The notes beneath the pieces are model-generated. The model searched no databases, was not told where the DNA came from, and saw only the letters and a program-made list of their open reading frames with translations. 64,000 bases of DNA, taken from Gallionellaceae bacterium (GTDB lineage Bacteria > Pseudomonadota > Gammaproteobacteria > Burkholderiales > Thiobacillaceae). This document shows, piece by piece, positions 40,277-49,319 of the stretch. Location of the stretch: contig JAQTLN010000006.1 of NCBI GenBank assembly GCA_028714875.1, positions 62,001-126,000 on the forward strand, in the 5' to 3' direction. Numbering within the stretch: the first letter of the stretch is position 1; every line of letters starts with the position of its first letter. The translations under genes and the position numbers were made by a program.

Positions 40277-42205
40277 TCAGCTCCGTTCCACGCGATCACG
40301 CAGTTCGTCCATATCCACCAGGCCGGCAGCCACCAGCAGCAGGCTGCGCGCCCACATGCTCTGGCCGGGCTGGATGCCGGCGTCATGGATCTTCGAGATG
40401 GGCGCATTGGCCTCGACCAGGGGGCGAATCTTGTCGCCTTCCATGATCTCGTAGACCATCCGCCGCCCGCGAATGCCCGTTCCGCCGCAGCGTTGGCAGC
40501 CCCCGTCCGTCCTGCGCATTGGTGCTTTCGTGAGGCCTTCGAGCCAGGCTTGATCCAGCTCCCGCGCCACCTCGTCGCGGCTGTCTGGCGTCTTGCAATG
40601 CGGGCACAGGGTCGGCACCAGGCGTTGCGCGAGCACGCCGATCAGGGTGTAGGCCAGGGCATCGACCGAGGCATCCATCTCGCGCAGCCGCAGAATCGCC
40701 CCGGCCGCGCTCTTGGTGTGCAGGGTCGTGAAGACCAGGTGGCCGGTATTGGCCGCAGCCAGCACAGCCGCCACCACCTTGCTGTCGCGCATTTCGCCGA
40801 GCAGGATCACGTCGGGCGCCTGACGCAGCAACGACACCAGTTGCTTGTGGAACAGGTCACCCTCGTCGGCATCCCCTTTGACCACCACCTCCTGCTGCGC
40901 CCACATCGAGAACTCGGCCTCGACCGGGTTCTCGACGCTGGCGATCTGTTTGGCGAGCGGGTCGATCATCTGAAGCATCGAGTACAACGACGTTGTTTTG
41001 CCTGAACCAGTCGGGCCGGTGACCAGAATCAACCCGGCCGGCCGGCGTATCCAGCCGCGCAGGATCTCGTTGGAGCGTGTGTCGAAGCCGATCGAATCGA
41101 ACTCCACCTCTTGCGCGTGAGCATCCTGGATCCGGATGACGGCGAGGATGCGTTTTTTCATGGCGGGGGTGAGCGCCATGCGGAAGTTGTAGCGATGCAG
41201 GATGTCGCCGAACTTCGCCTGGACATCCGGCGAGTCGATGGTCACGCGGGTATCGACCGGCCCTTGAGCCAGGCGCTCCGTCGCCCCGGAACTGCCGGCC
41301 AGCATGGTCATGACCCGCTCGAAGACCGCGTCCGGCAGGCTGCGCACCACTTCTCCGGTGCCGTCCTTCTTCATTTTGAAGATGCCGCCCAGGGCGGAAC
41401 GTGACAGAAACACGTCGGACGCGCCTTGGTAGCAGGCATAGCGCAACATGCAGCACACCACCTCTTGCACCAGACCGGGATTGTCCGTTTCCGTGCCCGC
41501 CTCGATCGCACGCTCCAATGCGGCCACGGTGGTGTCCAGCGCTTCCAGCGTGCGCGCGTAATAGCGCCGATATACCGCCTGAATCGTGCTCTCTGAGGCG
41601 ATGCACAGCGTCGGCCGATGTTCGTGGAAATGGTTGCGCGCCCGGTTCACGTCCTGCATCGACGCCGCCGCCACCAACACCCCGCCACGGTCGTTCGTGC
41701 CGATCGGCGCGAATGGCTGTAACTCCTCCATCAGACCGGCGTAGCGGGCCAGTTCCGCCACATCCAGCGCTTCGACCTCCATGGGCGCGAAGTAAGGCAG
41801 GCTGTTCATCTGCGCGATGGCGCGCGCGACCATCTCGGCGGAGACCAGGCCCACATCGCGGATTACCTCGGGCAGCGGCCGCTTCAAGATTCGGGCACGA
41901 TCCAGAGCAAAGCGTACATGGCTCTTGGAGGCGCCCATCTTGATCAGAATCGCCTCCATCCCACCCGCCGCGCCTGCCTCCACAAGGTCTTGATGCACAT
42001 CGGCATCCATCGGATGCGCGCGCTTTGTGGTTAGGTCCGTGGCGGGTAAGTCCGAGGCGGGTAAGCCATGTGACGGCGGCAGATCAATGCCCTTGGAGTG
42101 ATCAGGCGCGACCGGCGGGATGGATGGAGAGCCGCCCGGAGACTGTTTTTTCCCGAACCAGGACCGGACTGGGGAGCGAGCTGCCGCGACGCCTGGCTCA
42201 GACAT
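40277..42205 (-). CDS. pilQ: Type IV pilus assembly ATPase (PilQ/PilB/GspE family), 642 aa
   Basis: Walker A GPTGSGKTTSLYSML, Asp box and RQAPDVILLGEMRD, LVFTTLHTKSA, and the zinc-binding CPHC...CQRCGGTGIRGR found in assembly-type GspE/PilB ATPases. The N-terminal 120 residues hold an MshEN-like domain. It powers pilin extension, opposed by the PilT-like ATPase downstream. Named by synteny with R64 pilQ. Starts within the last codons of the upstream gene. Confidence 0.9.
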   Translation of the reverse strand: MSEPGVAAARSPVRSWFGKKQSPGGSPSIPPVAPDHSKGIDLPPSHGLPASDLPATDLTTKRAHPMDADVHQDLVEAGAAGGMEAILIKMGASKSHVRFALDRARILKRPLPEVIRDVGLVSAEMVARAIAQMNSLPYFAPMEVEALDVAELARYAGLMEELQPFAPIGTNDRGGVLVAAASMQDVNRARNHFHEHRPTLCIASESTIQAVYRRYYARTLEALDTTVAALERAIEAGTETDNPGLVQEVVCCMLRYACYQGASDVFLSRSALGGIFKMKKDGTGEVVRSLPDAVFERVMTMLAGSSGATERLAQGPVDTRVTIDSPDVQAKFGDILHRYNFRMALTPAMKKRILAVIRIQDAHAQEVEFDSIGFDTRSNEILRGWIRRPAGLILVTGPTGSGKTTSLYSMLQMIDPLAKQIASVENPVEAEFSMWAQQEVVVKGDADEGDLFHKQLVSLLRQAPDVILLGEMRDSKVVAAVLAAANTGHLVFTTLHTKSAAGAILRLREMDASVDALAYTLIGVLAQRLVPTLCPHCKTPDSRDEVARELDQAWLEGLTKAPMRRTDGGCQRCGGTGIRGRRMVYEIMEGDKIRPLVEANAPISKIHDAGIQPGQSMWARSLLLVAAGLVDMDELRDRVERS

Positions 42206-42731
42206 GGTTCACTCCGTAGATTTCGACGACCGACTCAAAGTGATCACCCGTGACCTTGAGCGATTGAACGGCGGCCAGATGCCCCAGGTCGTCCAGGAAC
42301 GCCTTGAATGACGGGTAGTCGGTGTAGCGCCCGTTCAGCGACAAGCGCACCGCCAGGATGCGGCCCCCGGTCAACGGCACCGGCGCGGATAAGGCATCAG
42401 CGCCGGCAAAGCCCTGTTGCCGCGATGCGGATGAGATGCGCTCGATCTCCACCGTGCGCGCCTTCGCCTGGTGGCTGATACGCACCAGGGTTTGCGCCAG
42501 GGTGACGTTCAAGGCCGTCGCCACGGCGGACTCACCCCGCGAGAGGGTCGGCACGGGGAGCGCGGCCAATGCGCTCGATGCGGCCCGCGCATCACGCCTG
42601 GCCAGGTCAAATCCGGCACCGGCGGAACGCGCGGCATCCCGCACCGTCCCGGCCTCAAACGCCAGGCTGGCCGCGGAAAGGGTGAGCAGCAGCGTCGCCA
42701 GTGGGACAAAGAAAGCGGATACGGATTTCAT
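42198..42731 (-). CDS. Pilus assembly protein with PilO-like C-terminus, 177 aa
   Basis: One membrane anchor (FFVPLATLLLTLSAASLAFE), a helical region, and a C-terminal domain (LSLNGRYTDYPSFKAFLDDL, AVQSLKVTG) like that of canonical PilO, which folds as a ferredoxin-like dimer in the inner-membrane platform. By position it matches R64 pilP, a naming conflict that is left open. It starts 77 nt inside the end of the upstream gene, unusually deep overlap; TGGAG precedes the chosen ATG. Confidence 0.6.
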   Translation of the reverse strand: MKSVSAFFVPLATLLLTLSAASLAFEAGTVRDAARSAGAGFDLARRDARAASSALAALPVPTLSRGESAVATALNVTLAQTLVRISHQAKARTVEIERISSASRQQGFAGADALSAPVPLTGGRILAVRLSLNGRYTDYPSFKAFLDDLGHLAAVQSLKVTGDHFESVVEIYGVNHV

Positions 42732-44004
42732 CGACAGCTCCAGAAAACTCAAGTGCGGTGCGTTCACAACCCGGCAGGGCCAGGGCCACCGCGCTGGACA
42801 TGGCGCGGGCATCCGGGGCATCGGCGGCGCCGGAGTCGCGTAAACGCACGGGAACGAACACCTCGTGGATATGCGCTTGCGGTGTCAGCGTGGACTCGAC
42901 CCGGCCACCCGGCAGGTACAACGCTTCCGCCTCGGCGAGTCCGGGGGCGGCGCTCAACCCCATGAAGCGCCGGAAGGCCGGCAGATCCGCCGTGATGCGC
43001 GTGGCGGCGGCAACGGTGTCGCGATCCGCTTCTGCCCTGGCGGCACGGGTATCGGCCTTGATCCGCGCCAGTTCCTCGCTGGCCAGCCACCACCCACCCC
43101 CCGCCGCGAGGCACAGCCCCGCTGATAGCGCGAGTGCGCCGCGCCAGGCCAATCGCGCCGGCACCCCCATGAAATCGTCCTGCGCCGGATAGGCCGCATA
43201 GAAGCCACGCAGCCCCGCCAAGGCTTCGGTCTGGCTGAAAACGGCCGGTTCGGTCGCCTCCGGCAAGCCCAGTTGGGTGATGAACGAGGCGTAGATCGCG
43301 TGCAGATTGTCCGGGCTGTCCGGATGGATCTCGGGATTGACCGGGTCGATGGTGATGAAGGTCTTGAGCTTGCCCTCCCCCACCTGGGCAAAGAACACGG
43401 CGATCGCGATGGCGCCGTCCGGTTGTTCCCCGAACACGAAACCGGACACGGTAGGCATCACGCCGCTGTGCCGCACGCCCAGACGATCCGCGAGCGCCAC
43501 CAACGGCGCCAGGCGCCGCCCACTCATCGCGTTTGGCCTGCTCCCGGCCTCGTGGACTCGCGCAACGCGCGTACCGTAAACCGCGCGGCCGGCGGCCACG
43601 ATGCTCAATTTATCGAACAGCGCGGACTCCCGAACCATCTGGCTACGGCCGGCGGCATGGGATCGCGTATCGGGCAAAACGACTCGCAGATCATCCTCGG
43701 TCGCCGACAGCACCAGCGGGCAATCCTCCGGCACGTCCTGTACCCGTTCAGCGCGACCATCGACATGCAGGGCGTAGATCACCTCGACGCCATTCTCCAG
43801 GCGAGCGAGCAGGCAGGCGGGTGTCGACGCGCGTAATGCCGGGTTGAACATCCTGCGCAGCAAGGCGCCGCCGGCACGCTCAGAAGGTTTCCGCTTCGGG
43901 GAAGGCTCGGGTGTGGACGACTTGGCCTGGCGCGGCTCACTCGGCCCTCGCACGGCTGGCCGCCGGCCCAACAGGCGCAACACGGCTGGAGGCAACAGTT
44001 TCAC
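42655..44004 (-). CDS. pilO: PilO-like pilus accessory protein (IncI1 type), 449 aa
   Basis: A soluble N-terminal part of about 310 residues (beta-rich, with LVALADRLGVRHSGVMPTV and GKLKTFITIDPVNPEIHPD) is followed by one transmembrane helix (LALSAGLCLAAGGGWWLA), a coiled coil (ELARIKADTRAARAEADRDT) and a periplasmic domain. This layout matches the PilO proteins of R64-type thin-pilus operons, which act between secretin and ATPase. Overlaps the secretin gene by 4 nt. Confidence 0.7.
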   Translation of the reverse strand: MKLLPPAVLRLLGRRPAVRGPSEPRQAKSSTPEPSPKRKPSERAGGALLRRMFNPALRASTPACLLARLENGVEVIYALHVDGRAERVQDVPEDCPLVLSATEDDLRVVLPDTRSHAAGRSQMVRESALFDKLSIVAAGRAVYGTRVARVHEAGSRPNAMSGRRLAPLVALADRLGVRHSGVMPTVSGFVFGEQPDGAIAIAVFFAQVGEGKLKTFITIDPVNPEIHPDSPDNLHAIYASFITQLGLPEATEPAVFSQTEALAGLRGFYAAYPAQDDFMGVPARLAWRGALALSAGLCLAAGGGWWLASEELARIKADTRAARAEADRDTVAAATRITADLPAFRRFMGLSAAPGLAEAEALYLPGGRVESTLTPQAHIHEVFVPVRLRDSGAADAPDARAMSSAVALALPGCERTALEFSGAVDEIRIRFLCPTGDAAAHPFRGQPGV

Positions 44005-45521
44005 ATCGCCTCCGTAAACAACGTGTCCTGCCGACGGGCCGGGATGATGTTGGCCTGCAACAGGATGGCGATCTCGGTGGCCGACGATTTACGGTCGCCG
44101 GAGGCGAGCTTATCGGAGTCGTTGCTGGCGTTCTGGCGGATGCCGCCGATGACCACGGTGCGGCCATTCTCGACCAGGGCCTGCATCAGGGATTGTTTGG
44201 ACATCTGCCGCATGCCTGTGAGCTTGGCGCCCCCGCCCACATCGAACGTAGTCAGGTCTCCCACCGTCGAGATGACCGGCACCAGGGTGATGTCGACCTG
44301 CTGATCGCTCAGGATGTCGGGAATCACGGACAGCGAGAGGCCACTGACCGCATAGGACAGCGAACTCGACCCCGGGGTGACGGTCGTGCCGGACACCACC
44401 GGCGGCGTGATGGAACCGACATACGGGATCTGCTCGCCGTTGAAGATCGTGGCCGGCGTGCGGTTCATCGCCACGATGGACGGTTGGCTGATGACGCGCA
44501 ATTCGGTCTTGTCCTTGAGCAATTTCAGCGCACTGGAGACGCTCGCGCCGGCGTAGGAGAGCGTGAAGGCCGGGTTGGTGACGGCGGCCGCACCGGTGAT
44601 AGCCAGCGTCGTCCCTTTGAGCGCGCCACTGCCGAACACCTTGGACCAGTCGATGCCGTAGGCGAACTCATCGGTCAGCGTCACCTCCACCACCGCCGCC
44701 TGGATCTCGACGCGGCGCATGGCGGTCTGGGTATAGCGGTTCAAAAAATCGCGCACCCGTTCCAGCGCCGGCCCCGGCCCGCGCACCATGATCAGTCCGG
44801 CGTCACTCGCCACGTTCACGCTGGCATTGGCGCCGGCCAGTTGGGTGATGAACAGCGCCAAGGCCTGAGCGTTGTTGCTCGATTCGCCGGTGACCTTGAA
44901 CTTGGCCTCGATGCCGCCCACCGCGCCCACCGCCTGGCCCATGCCGCCACTCGACGATCCCCCCCCCGCCGAGACCGGATTGCCGCCCACGGCGTACTCG
45001 GCTTTCAGTTTCTGCATGACGTGCGTCGGCACACGGAAGGTATAAGTCGCTTGGTCGGCCACCGTGACGCGCCGGGTCTGGGTGTCGATGACCGCCACCA
45101 GCCCCGCCGAGAGCGCCGCCTGGCGCAACGCATACTCCGGCGATACGCGGGACAGCTTGATGCCGATGACCCGCGTCCGGTCGACGTCGCTGACGAATGC
45201 CAGCGCGTAGCCATAGCGATCGGCGAGGCTGGCCAGCACGTCGGCCACCTTGCCCGCCATGTCCACATGCACGTTGCCGGTGTCGGGATCCAGATCGGTG
45301 GCCTGGATGTCCGGCACCTGGGCGGCGGATTCCACCTCAACCAAGCCGACACGGCGATCGTTCGTTTTGATTTCGGCGATGGCCGCGTTGACTGATTGCG
45401 CGGCGGACTTGGCCAGCTCGGCGGTTCTGGCCGGCCGGTCGCTGGCGCAGCCTGTCAGCAGCACGGCGAACAGCGCGGCCGTAAGGACGGCATGGGGAAA
45501 GGGATGGGTCACAGGGTTCAC
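44001..45521 (-). CDS. pilN: PilN-type outer-membrane secretin lipoprotein, 506 aa
   Basis: A lipobox (LFAVLLTGC) begins the mature protein. The C-terminal half has secretin landmarks: GTTLAITGAAAV..., VISQPSIVAMNRTPATIF with GEQIPYVGS, and VENGRTVVIGGIRQN. The N-terminal half contains N-domain ring-building modules (VADVLASLADRYGYALAFVS). It forms the outer-membrane ring through which the pilus passes. The order PilL-PilN-PilO matches R64. Confidence 0.9.
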   Translation of the reverse strand: MNPVTHPFPHAVLTAALFAVLLTGCASDRPARTAELAKSAAQSVNAAIAEIKTNDRRVGLVEVESAAQVPDIQATDLDPDTGNVHVDMAGKVADVLASLADRYGYALAFVSDVDRTRVIGIKLSRVSPEYALRQAALSAGLVAVIDTQTRRVTVADQATYTFRVPTHVMQKLKAEYAVGGNPVSAGGGSSSGGMGQAVGAVGGIEAKFKVTGESSNNAQALALFITQLAGANASVNVASDAGLIMVRGPGPALERVRDFLNRYTQTAMRRVEIQAAVVEVTLTDEFAYGIDWSKVFGSGALKGTTLAITGAAAVTNPAFTLSYAGASVSSALKLLKDKTELRVISQPSIVAMNRTPATIFNGEQIPYVGSITPPVVSGTTVTPGSSSLSYAVSGLSLSVIPDILSDQQVDITLVPVISTVGDLTTFDVGGGAKLTGMRQMSKQSLMQALVENGRTVVIGGIRQNASNDSDKLASGDRKSSATEIAILLQANIIPARRQDTLFTEAM

Positions 45522-46165
45522 CTCACGTAGAGTGTTTTGTTGGAGCGGGCATAGATGCCTTGCAGGCCATGCGCTCGCAGCAGCGCGTCGATCACGGCCA
45601 GTGGGGTTTCACCCGAGTAGTCGCCGGAAACGGTGGCCACACTGCCCACGTCTCCGGCACCCCAGACCATGGCCATGCCGTGCACACGCAGGAAGTCGCG
45701 TAGGGCATAGGCCGGAAAATCGGTGACGGCGAGCTTCAGGATGATGGGAGCGTGTGGCGGCTTGCTCGCCGAAGTGGTTGTGGCAGAGGCGGTGGCAGCC
45801 ACCTGGGAGGCCTCGGCCACTTTGCCTACCGGGGTCGGCGGTGGTTCCACTTTGTCGGCGGCCTGTCTCTGAATGGAAACGAGGCCGTTGTGCTCGCGCC
45901 AGGTACAGCCAAGCGCGACAGTCAGCCGCTCCAGAACGATGGGCAGGCGGCCGGAAACGTCCCGCGCGGAAATCCGCGCGGCAGGTGGCGGACAGTCATC
46001 CAGGGTGATAGCGATCCCGGCAAGTGCCGCAATTTTCGCGAAGGCCTCGGCGGCGGGTTGAGACTCGAAATTCAGGCCGGAGACGCGGGTTTCCATGAAC
46101 CCCGCACACAGGGCCGACCCAGGAAGCCAAAGCAGGCATAGCAGGCAGACAAGTCGGTGTCTCAT
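45518..46165 (-). CDS. pilL: PilL-like protein with TcpQ domain, 215 aa
   Basis: Signal peptide (LVCLLCLLWLPGSALC) then two similar modules: SGLNFESQPAAEAFAKIAAL near the N-terminus and the C-terminal VTDFPAYALRDFLRVHG with LRAHGLQGIYARSNKTLYV, the TcpQ-type secretin-accessory domain. It would bind or stabilise the secretin. It overlaps the next gene by 4 nt. Confidence 0.75.
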   Translation of the reverse strand: MRHRLVCLLCLLWLPGSALCAGFMETRVSGLNFESQPAAEAFAKIAALAGIAITLDDCPPPAARISARDVSGRLPIVLERLTVALGCTWREHNGLVSIQRQAADKVEPPPTPVGKVAEASQVAATASATTTSASKPPHAPIILKLAVTDFPAYALRDFLRVHGMAMVWGAGDVGSVATVSGDYSGETPLAVIDALLRAHGLQGIYARSNKTLYVR

Positions 46166-47166
46166 ACCTGAATCCCCCCGCCGATGAACACGATGTCGGC
46201 ATGTGGCGCGCCGCGTGTGGTCGCGGTCACGACACGCACCCGCTCCACCGCGATGCCGGCACGCACCAAGGCGGACTTGACCTCTTCACCACGCAATGCC
46301 GCGTAACGTCGGCGGGATTGCGCGTTTTGCGCCCCGCTGTAGGCCCGCACGACGATGTATCCGCCCTTGCTCATGTCCGCTGCCTGCTTGGCTGCGGTTT
46401 CGAGCGTTGCAAGGTCGGAGGCGCTGGCAATGAGATTGGCGAACCGTACCGACATACGTTCGATCACGGAACGAACGACAGGCAGTGCAATCGCGAGTTT
46501 CAGCGCTGGAGCCAGCGCATCCGGTTCGACCCGTCGCCGCATGGGTGCGTCGGCGCCAGGTGCGTCCATCCGCACCACGAAGCTGCCGGAGAAATCCGGC
46601 AACACGGGGGCCGGCGCGACTGGCGCGGGAAGCAACGGCATAGATGCCGGCATGGCGCGCTCCGCCACCGCGCCAGGTTTGATGATTTGCTGCGGCGCCG
46701 GCGGTGCCGGAACCACGGGTGTGGGGAGAAGCACCGGACGCGCCGCCATCGCGGGCATCTGCGGGGTAGAAAGCGAGGCGGGCCCCGTCTCCGAGATGGG
46801 CACGGCCGCGCCATACAGCGTGCCTTTCATGCCCAGTGGGCGGCTACCGGCGTAGCGCACGGCCGCGATTCCGCGCCCCAGGCGCAGGCGCCAGTCCGGG
46901 AGCACGCCATCGACCACGATATAAGGGCCATCGGGGCGCCAGGTGGCGAGCTGCTCGCCGGTCGGCCCGACCTTGAGAATGGCGGGTACCGGGCGCCCGG
47001 GCGCGAACTGGAAGAAGGTCGCCGTGCCGTCGTCGAAGACGTTGGCGGGGCGAGCATCGGCATCGCCCACGGTGCGGTAGTCGAAGTCGTAGGTGGCGCC
47101 CCAGGAGACGAGTGGCCAGAGGGTGGCCAAGACCAGTAAACGAAGCATGCGCGGATTCCTTCTCAT
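46162..47166 (-). CDS. VirB9-like C-terminal domain fused to an OmpA-like domain, 334 aa
   Basis: After a signal peptide, residues about 25-120 (YDFDYRTVGDADARPANVFD; TATFFQFAPG; GPYIVVDGVLPDWRLRLG) resemble the C-terminal beta domain of VirB9/TrbG. A Pro/Ala-rich linker leads to a C-terminal segment (GGYIVVRAYSGA; RRYAALRGEEVKSALVRAGI, VERVRVV) like an OmpA/MotB peptidoglycan-binding domain. This is a second VirB9-like domain beside the normal virB9. It might tie the T4SS channel or the pilus secretin to the cell wall. Overlaps virB10 by 4 nt. Confidence 0.62.
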   Translation of the reverse strand: MRRNPRMLRLLVLATLWPLVSWGATYDFDYRTVGDADARPANVFDDGTATFFQFAPGRPVPAILKVGPTGEQLATWRPDGPYIVVDGVLPDWRLRLGRGIAAVRYAGSRPLGMKGTLYGAAVPISETGPASLSTPQMPAMAARPVLLPTPVVPAPPAPQQIIKPGAVAERAMPASMPLLPAPVAPAPVLPDFSGSFVVRMDAPGADAPMRRRVEPDALAPALKLAIALPVVRSVIERMSVRFANLIASASDLATLETAAKQAADMSKGGYIVVRAYSGAQNAQSRRRYAALRGEEVKSALVRAGIAVERVRVVTATTRGAPHADIVFIGGGIQV

Positions 47167-48374
47167 TGCGACTTGTACGGCGCCAGCGCCATATCGCGAT
47201 TGACGATCACGTTGAACTTGGTGCCTTCAGGCAGATTCAAGGTCGGGCTGATGTTCTGTTTCTTCTCCAGCACCTTGCGGGCGGTTTCGGTGAGGATTTG
47301 CCCGGCCGAATCGGTCAAGGTGGTGGAGCCGCCGGCCTGGTTGATGACGGTCACATTGGCCTGGCTGGAGCGGTCGAATATCTTGGCGATGCCGGCGATG
47401 AGGAATCCCGCGCCGAACATCTTCCAGAAATGGTTGTTCACGTCCGCCGGCGCGCCCGAGCGTCCCATCGCGTCGGCGCCGCCGAAACCCGAGAGCCGCA
47501 CACTCTGCCCGTCCGGGAAAATCAGCCGCGAGAACGCCATGAGGATGCGTTCCTGCCCCTCCCCCACTTCGTTCATGTAGGCGCCGTAAAGGCGCGAACC
47601 CTTGGGAATCAGAAGACGCGCACCGCGCACGTCGTCGTAAACGTCGCGGGTGACGCGCGCGGTGATGGAACCCGGCGCGTCGCTGGTCACCGGCGTCACC
47701 AGCACCGCCGGGATCACCGCGCCCGGGAACAGCATCCAGGGAGAAGGCGCGGCCGTGGCGGTCAGCGGCGGCTCCACATCCGCCACGGCGCGCTGTTCAT
47801 TGGCCCAGGCATTCTGTGATTTGGCTGTGACAGCCCCTCCCGCTTGCGCCGTCTGCAAGGCGCGCTGAACCAGGGCCGCCGTGGCGTCGTTACCTGTGGA
47901 CACCGGTTGCATCATGCCCGAGAGGGCTTTTTCCACGGCGGCGAGAGAGTCGGTTTGCGGCTGTGCCACCGCCTTGGTGGCGGAGTCGAACTCTTCGTAA
48001 GCGACCAGGCTTGCCGTGGCGTTGCGTGCCTCTTCCTTGTTTTGGGCGTAAGCGTCTATCTCAGACGCGGGGGTGGGCGGAGTCGCCGCTGGCGTGCCCT
48101 TCGGCAGGCGGTAATCCTCACCCGGCACCGGGATCGGCAATGTCCCGGCCACCCCTGGCGAGGACGGTAGATCGACATCGGCCTGTTCACGGGCGCGGGA
48201 CGCGACGTTTTCCGCGCGCCCCGGCTGGATGGCGGCCTCGGGGGGATGCTCTTCAACGGCTTCGTTTTTATGGAAAGCGGTAAACAGCAGCCCACCCCCC
48301 ACCAGCACGGCGATAAAACCGGCCAGCATGGGCACGAGATTGCGCGGGAACCGCTGGGTGCGTGCCGTTGCCAT
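47163..48374 (-). CDS. virB10: VirB10 channel protein
   Basis: 403 aa with one N-terminal inner-membrane helix (VPMLAGFIAVLVGGGLLFTA), a Pro-rich periplasmic region and the conserved TrbI/VirB10 barrel (MLFPGAVIPAVLVTPVTSDA, VTRDVYDDVRGARLLIPKG, LPEGTKFNVIVNRDM). It spans both membranes as the T4SS energy-sensing scaffold. It shares its first base with the virB9 stop. Confidence 0.92.
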   Translation of the reverse strand: MATARTQRFPRNLVPMLAGFIAVLVGGGLLFTAFHKNEAVEEHPPEAAIQPGRAENVASRAREQADVDLPSSPGVAGTLPIPVPGEDYRLPKGTPAATPPTPASEIDAYAQNKEEARNATASLVAYEEFDSATKAVAQPQTDSLAAVEKALSGMMQPVSTGNDATAALVQRALQTAQAGGAVTAKSQNAWANEQRAVADVEPPLTATAAPSPWMLFPGAVIPAVLVTPVTSDAPGSITARVTRDVYDDVRGARLLIPKGSRLYGAYMNEVGEGQERILMAFSRLIFPDGQSVRLSGFGGADAMGRSGAPADVNNHFWKMFGAGFLIAGIAKIFDRSSQANVTVINQAGGSTTLTDSAGQILTETARKVLEKKQNISPTLNLPEGTKFNVIVNRDMALAPYKSQ

Positions 48375-49312
48375 CAGTCGCCCCAGGGCCAGAAGGATGA
48401 GGAAGCGCGTGCGCGCGACGGGAATGCCACCTTGCGGCCACGCGCCTCGATGCGCACTTCCTCACTGCCCAGCTTCAGCAGCCAGCCCGGCGCGGTGCGG
48501 GTGGCCTTGAACCAGTCGCCCTCGACCGGCACATAAGACGCGATTTCTGTTTCACCCTTGGCATCCAGTGCAAATAACGCCGGCGACACCTGCGCGCCCT
48601 TGGGCATCCTGAACCAGGTGAAATGGCCATCGTCGAACACCGCCGACGGGCGGAACTCAGCCTCCCCTTCAATCTTGTAGTCGAAGGAAGACCTTGCGAG
48701 GTCCACGCTCGTTGGAGAAGGTTCGGCTGCCTCGGCGGCCATCCCGGTGGCAACACCAGGCGTGGCGGAAGGCGCTTCGCTTGAGCGAAGCCGTTGCGCT
48801 TCAGCGCTTACGGATTCGGCCTCCCCCTTGCGGGGATTCCGCCCTACTTGCGCCGCCTCCAGTTCGTCGAACGCGGCGCCCGGGATGTACCAGGACACCC
48901 GCTGATGCCAGCGCTCATTCTCACCCCGGCTCTCCAGCACCAACTGATACACACGCCGGTCGGTGATGACCGTGCCGGAGTTGAAAGACCCTGCCGCGAC
49001 TCCCGCGAACGGCCGGATAAAGACATGGCGCTTGTCGCCGGCCACATGGAATTGCCAGCGCGCGGTATCCGACAGGTACACCCCCTGGACCCGCTCCCCC
49101 TCCTCGAAGGCGAGCACCGTGTACATGCCGGTGCGCGCCAGCACCGGGAACACCTGATCCGGATTCCACGCATACACCGCCAGGCGCGTATCGGCGAACG
49201 CCGCCGCCTCCGGCGCCGTGCGCGGCGGGGCTTCCTGGATGGGCTTATCCGCCCAGGCCGGAATGCCCGGAAGTGTGGAAAGAAACAGGCAAAGCCAAGT
49301 CAGTGTCCTCAT
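48374..49312 (-). CDS. virB9: VirB9/TrbG channel protein
   Basis: 312 aa. Signal peptide (LTWLCLFLSTLPGIPAWA), an N-terminal domain (LAVYAWNPDQVFPVLARTGM) and a C-terminal domain (SSFDYKIEGEAEFRPSAVFD) with the usual FDYKIxG motif. The ATG at 49312 lies 8 nt past the virB8 stop; an ATG at 49333 would overlap it. Forms the outer-membrane core with VirB10. Confidence 0.9.
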   Translation of the reverse strand: MRTLTWLCLFLSTLPGIPAWADKPIQEAPPRTAPEAAAFADTRLAVYAWNPDQVFPVLARTGMYTVLAFEEGERVQGVYLSDTARWQFHVAGDKRHVFIRPFAGVAAGSFNSGTVITDRRVYQLVLESRGENERWHQRVSWYIPGAAFDELEAAQVGRNPRKGEAESVSAEAQRLRSSEAPSATPGVATGMAAEAAEPSPTSVDLARSSFDYKIEGEAEFRPSAVFDDGHFTWFRMPKGAQVSPALFALDAKGETEIASYVPVEGDWFKATRTAPGWLLKLGSEEVRIEARGRKVAFPSRARASSSFWPWGD

Positions 49313-49319
49313 TTGATGC

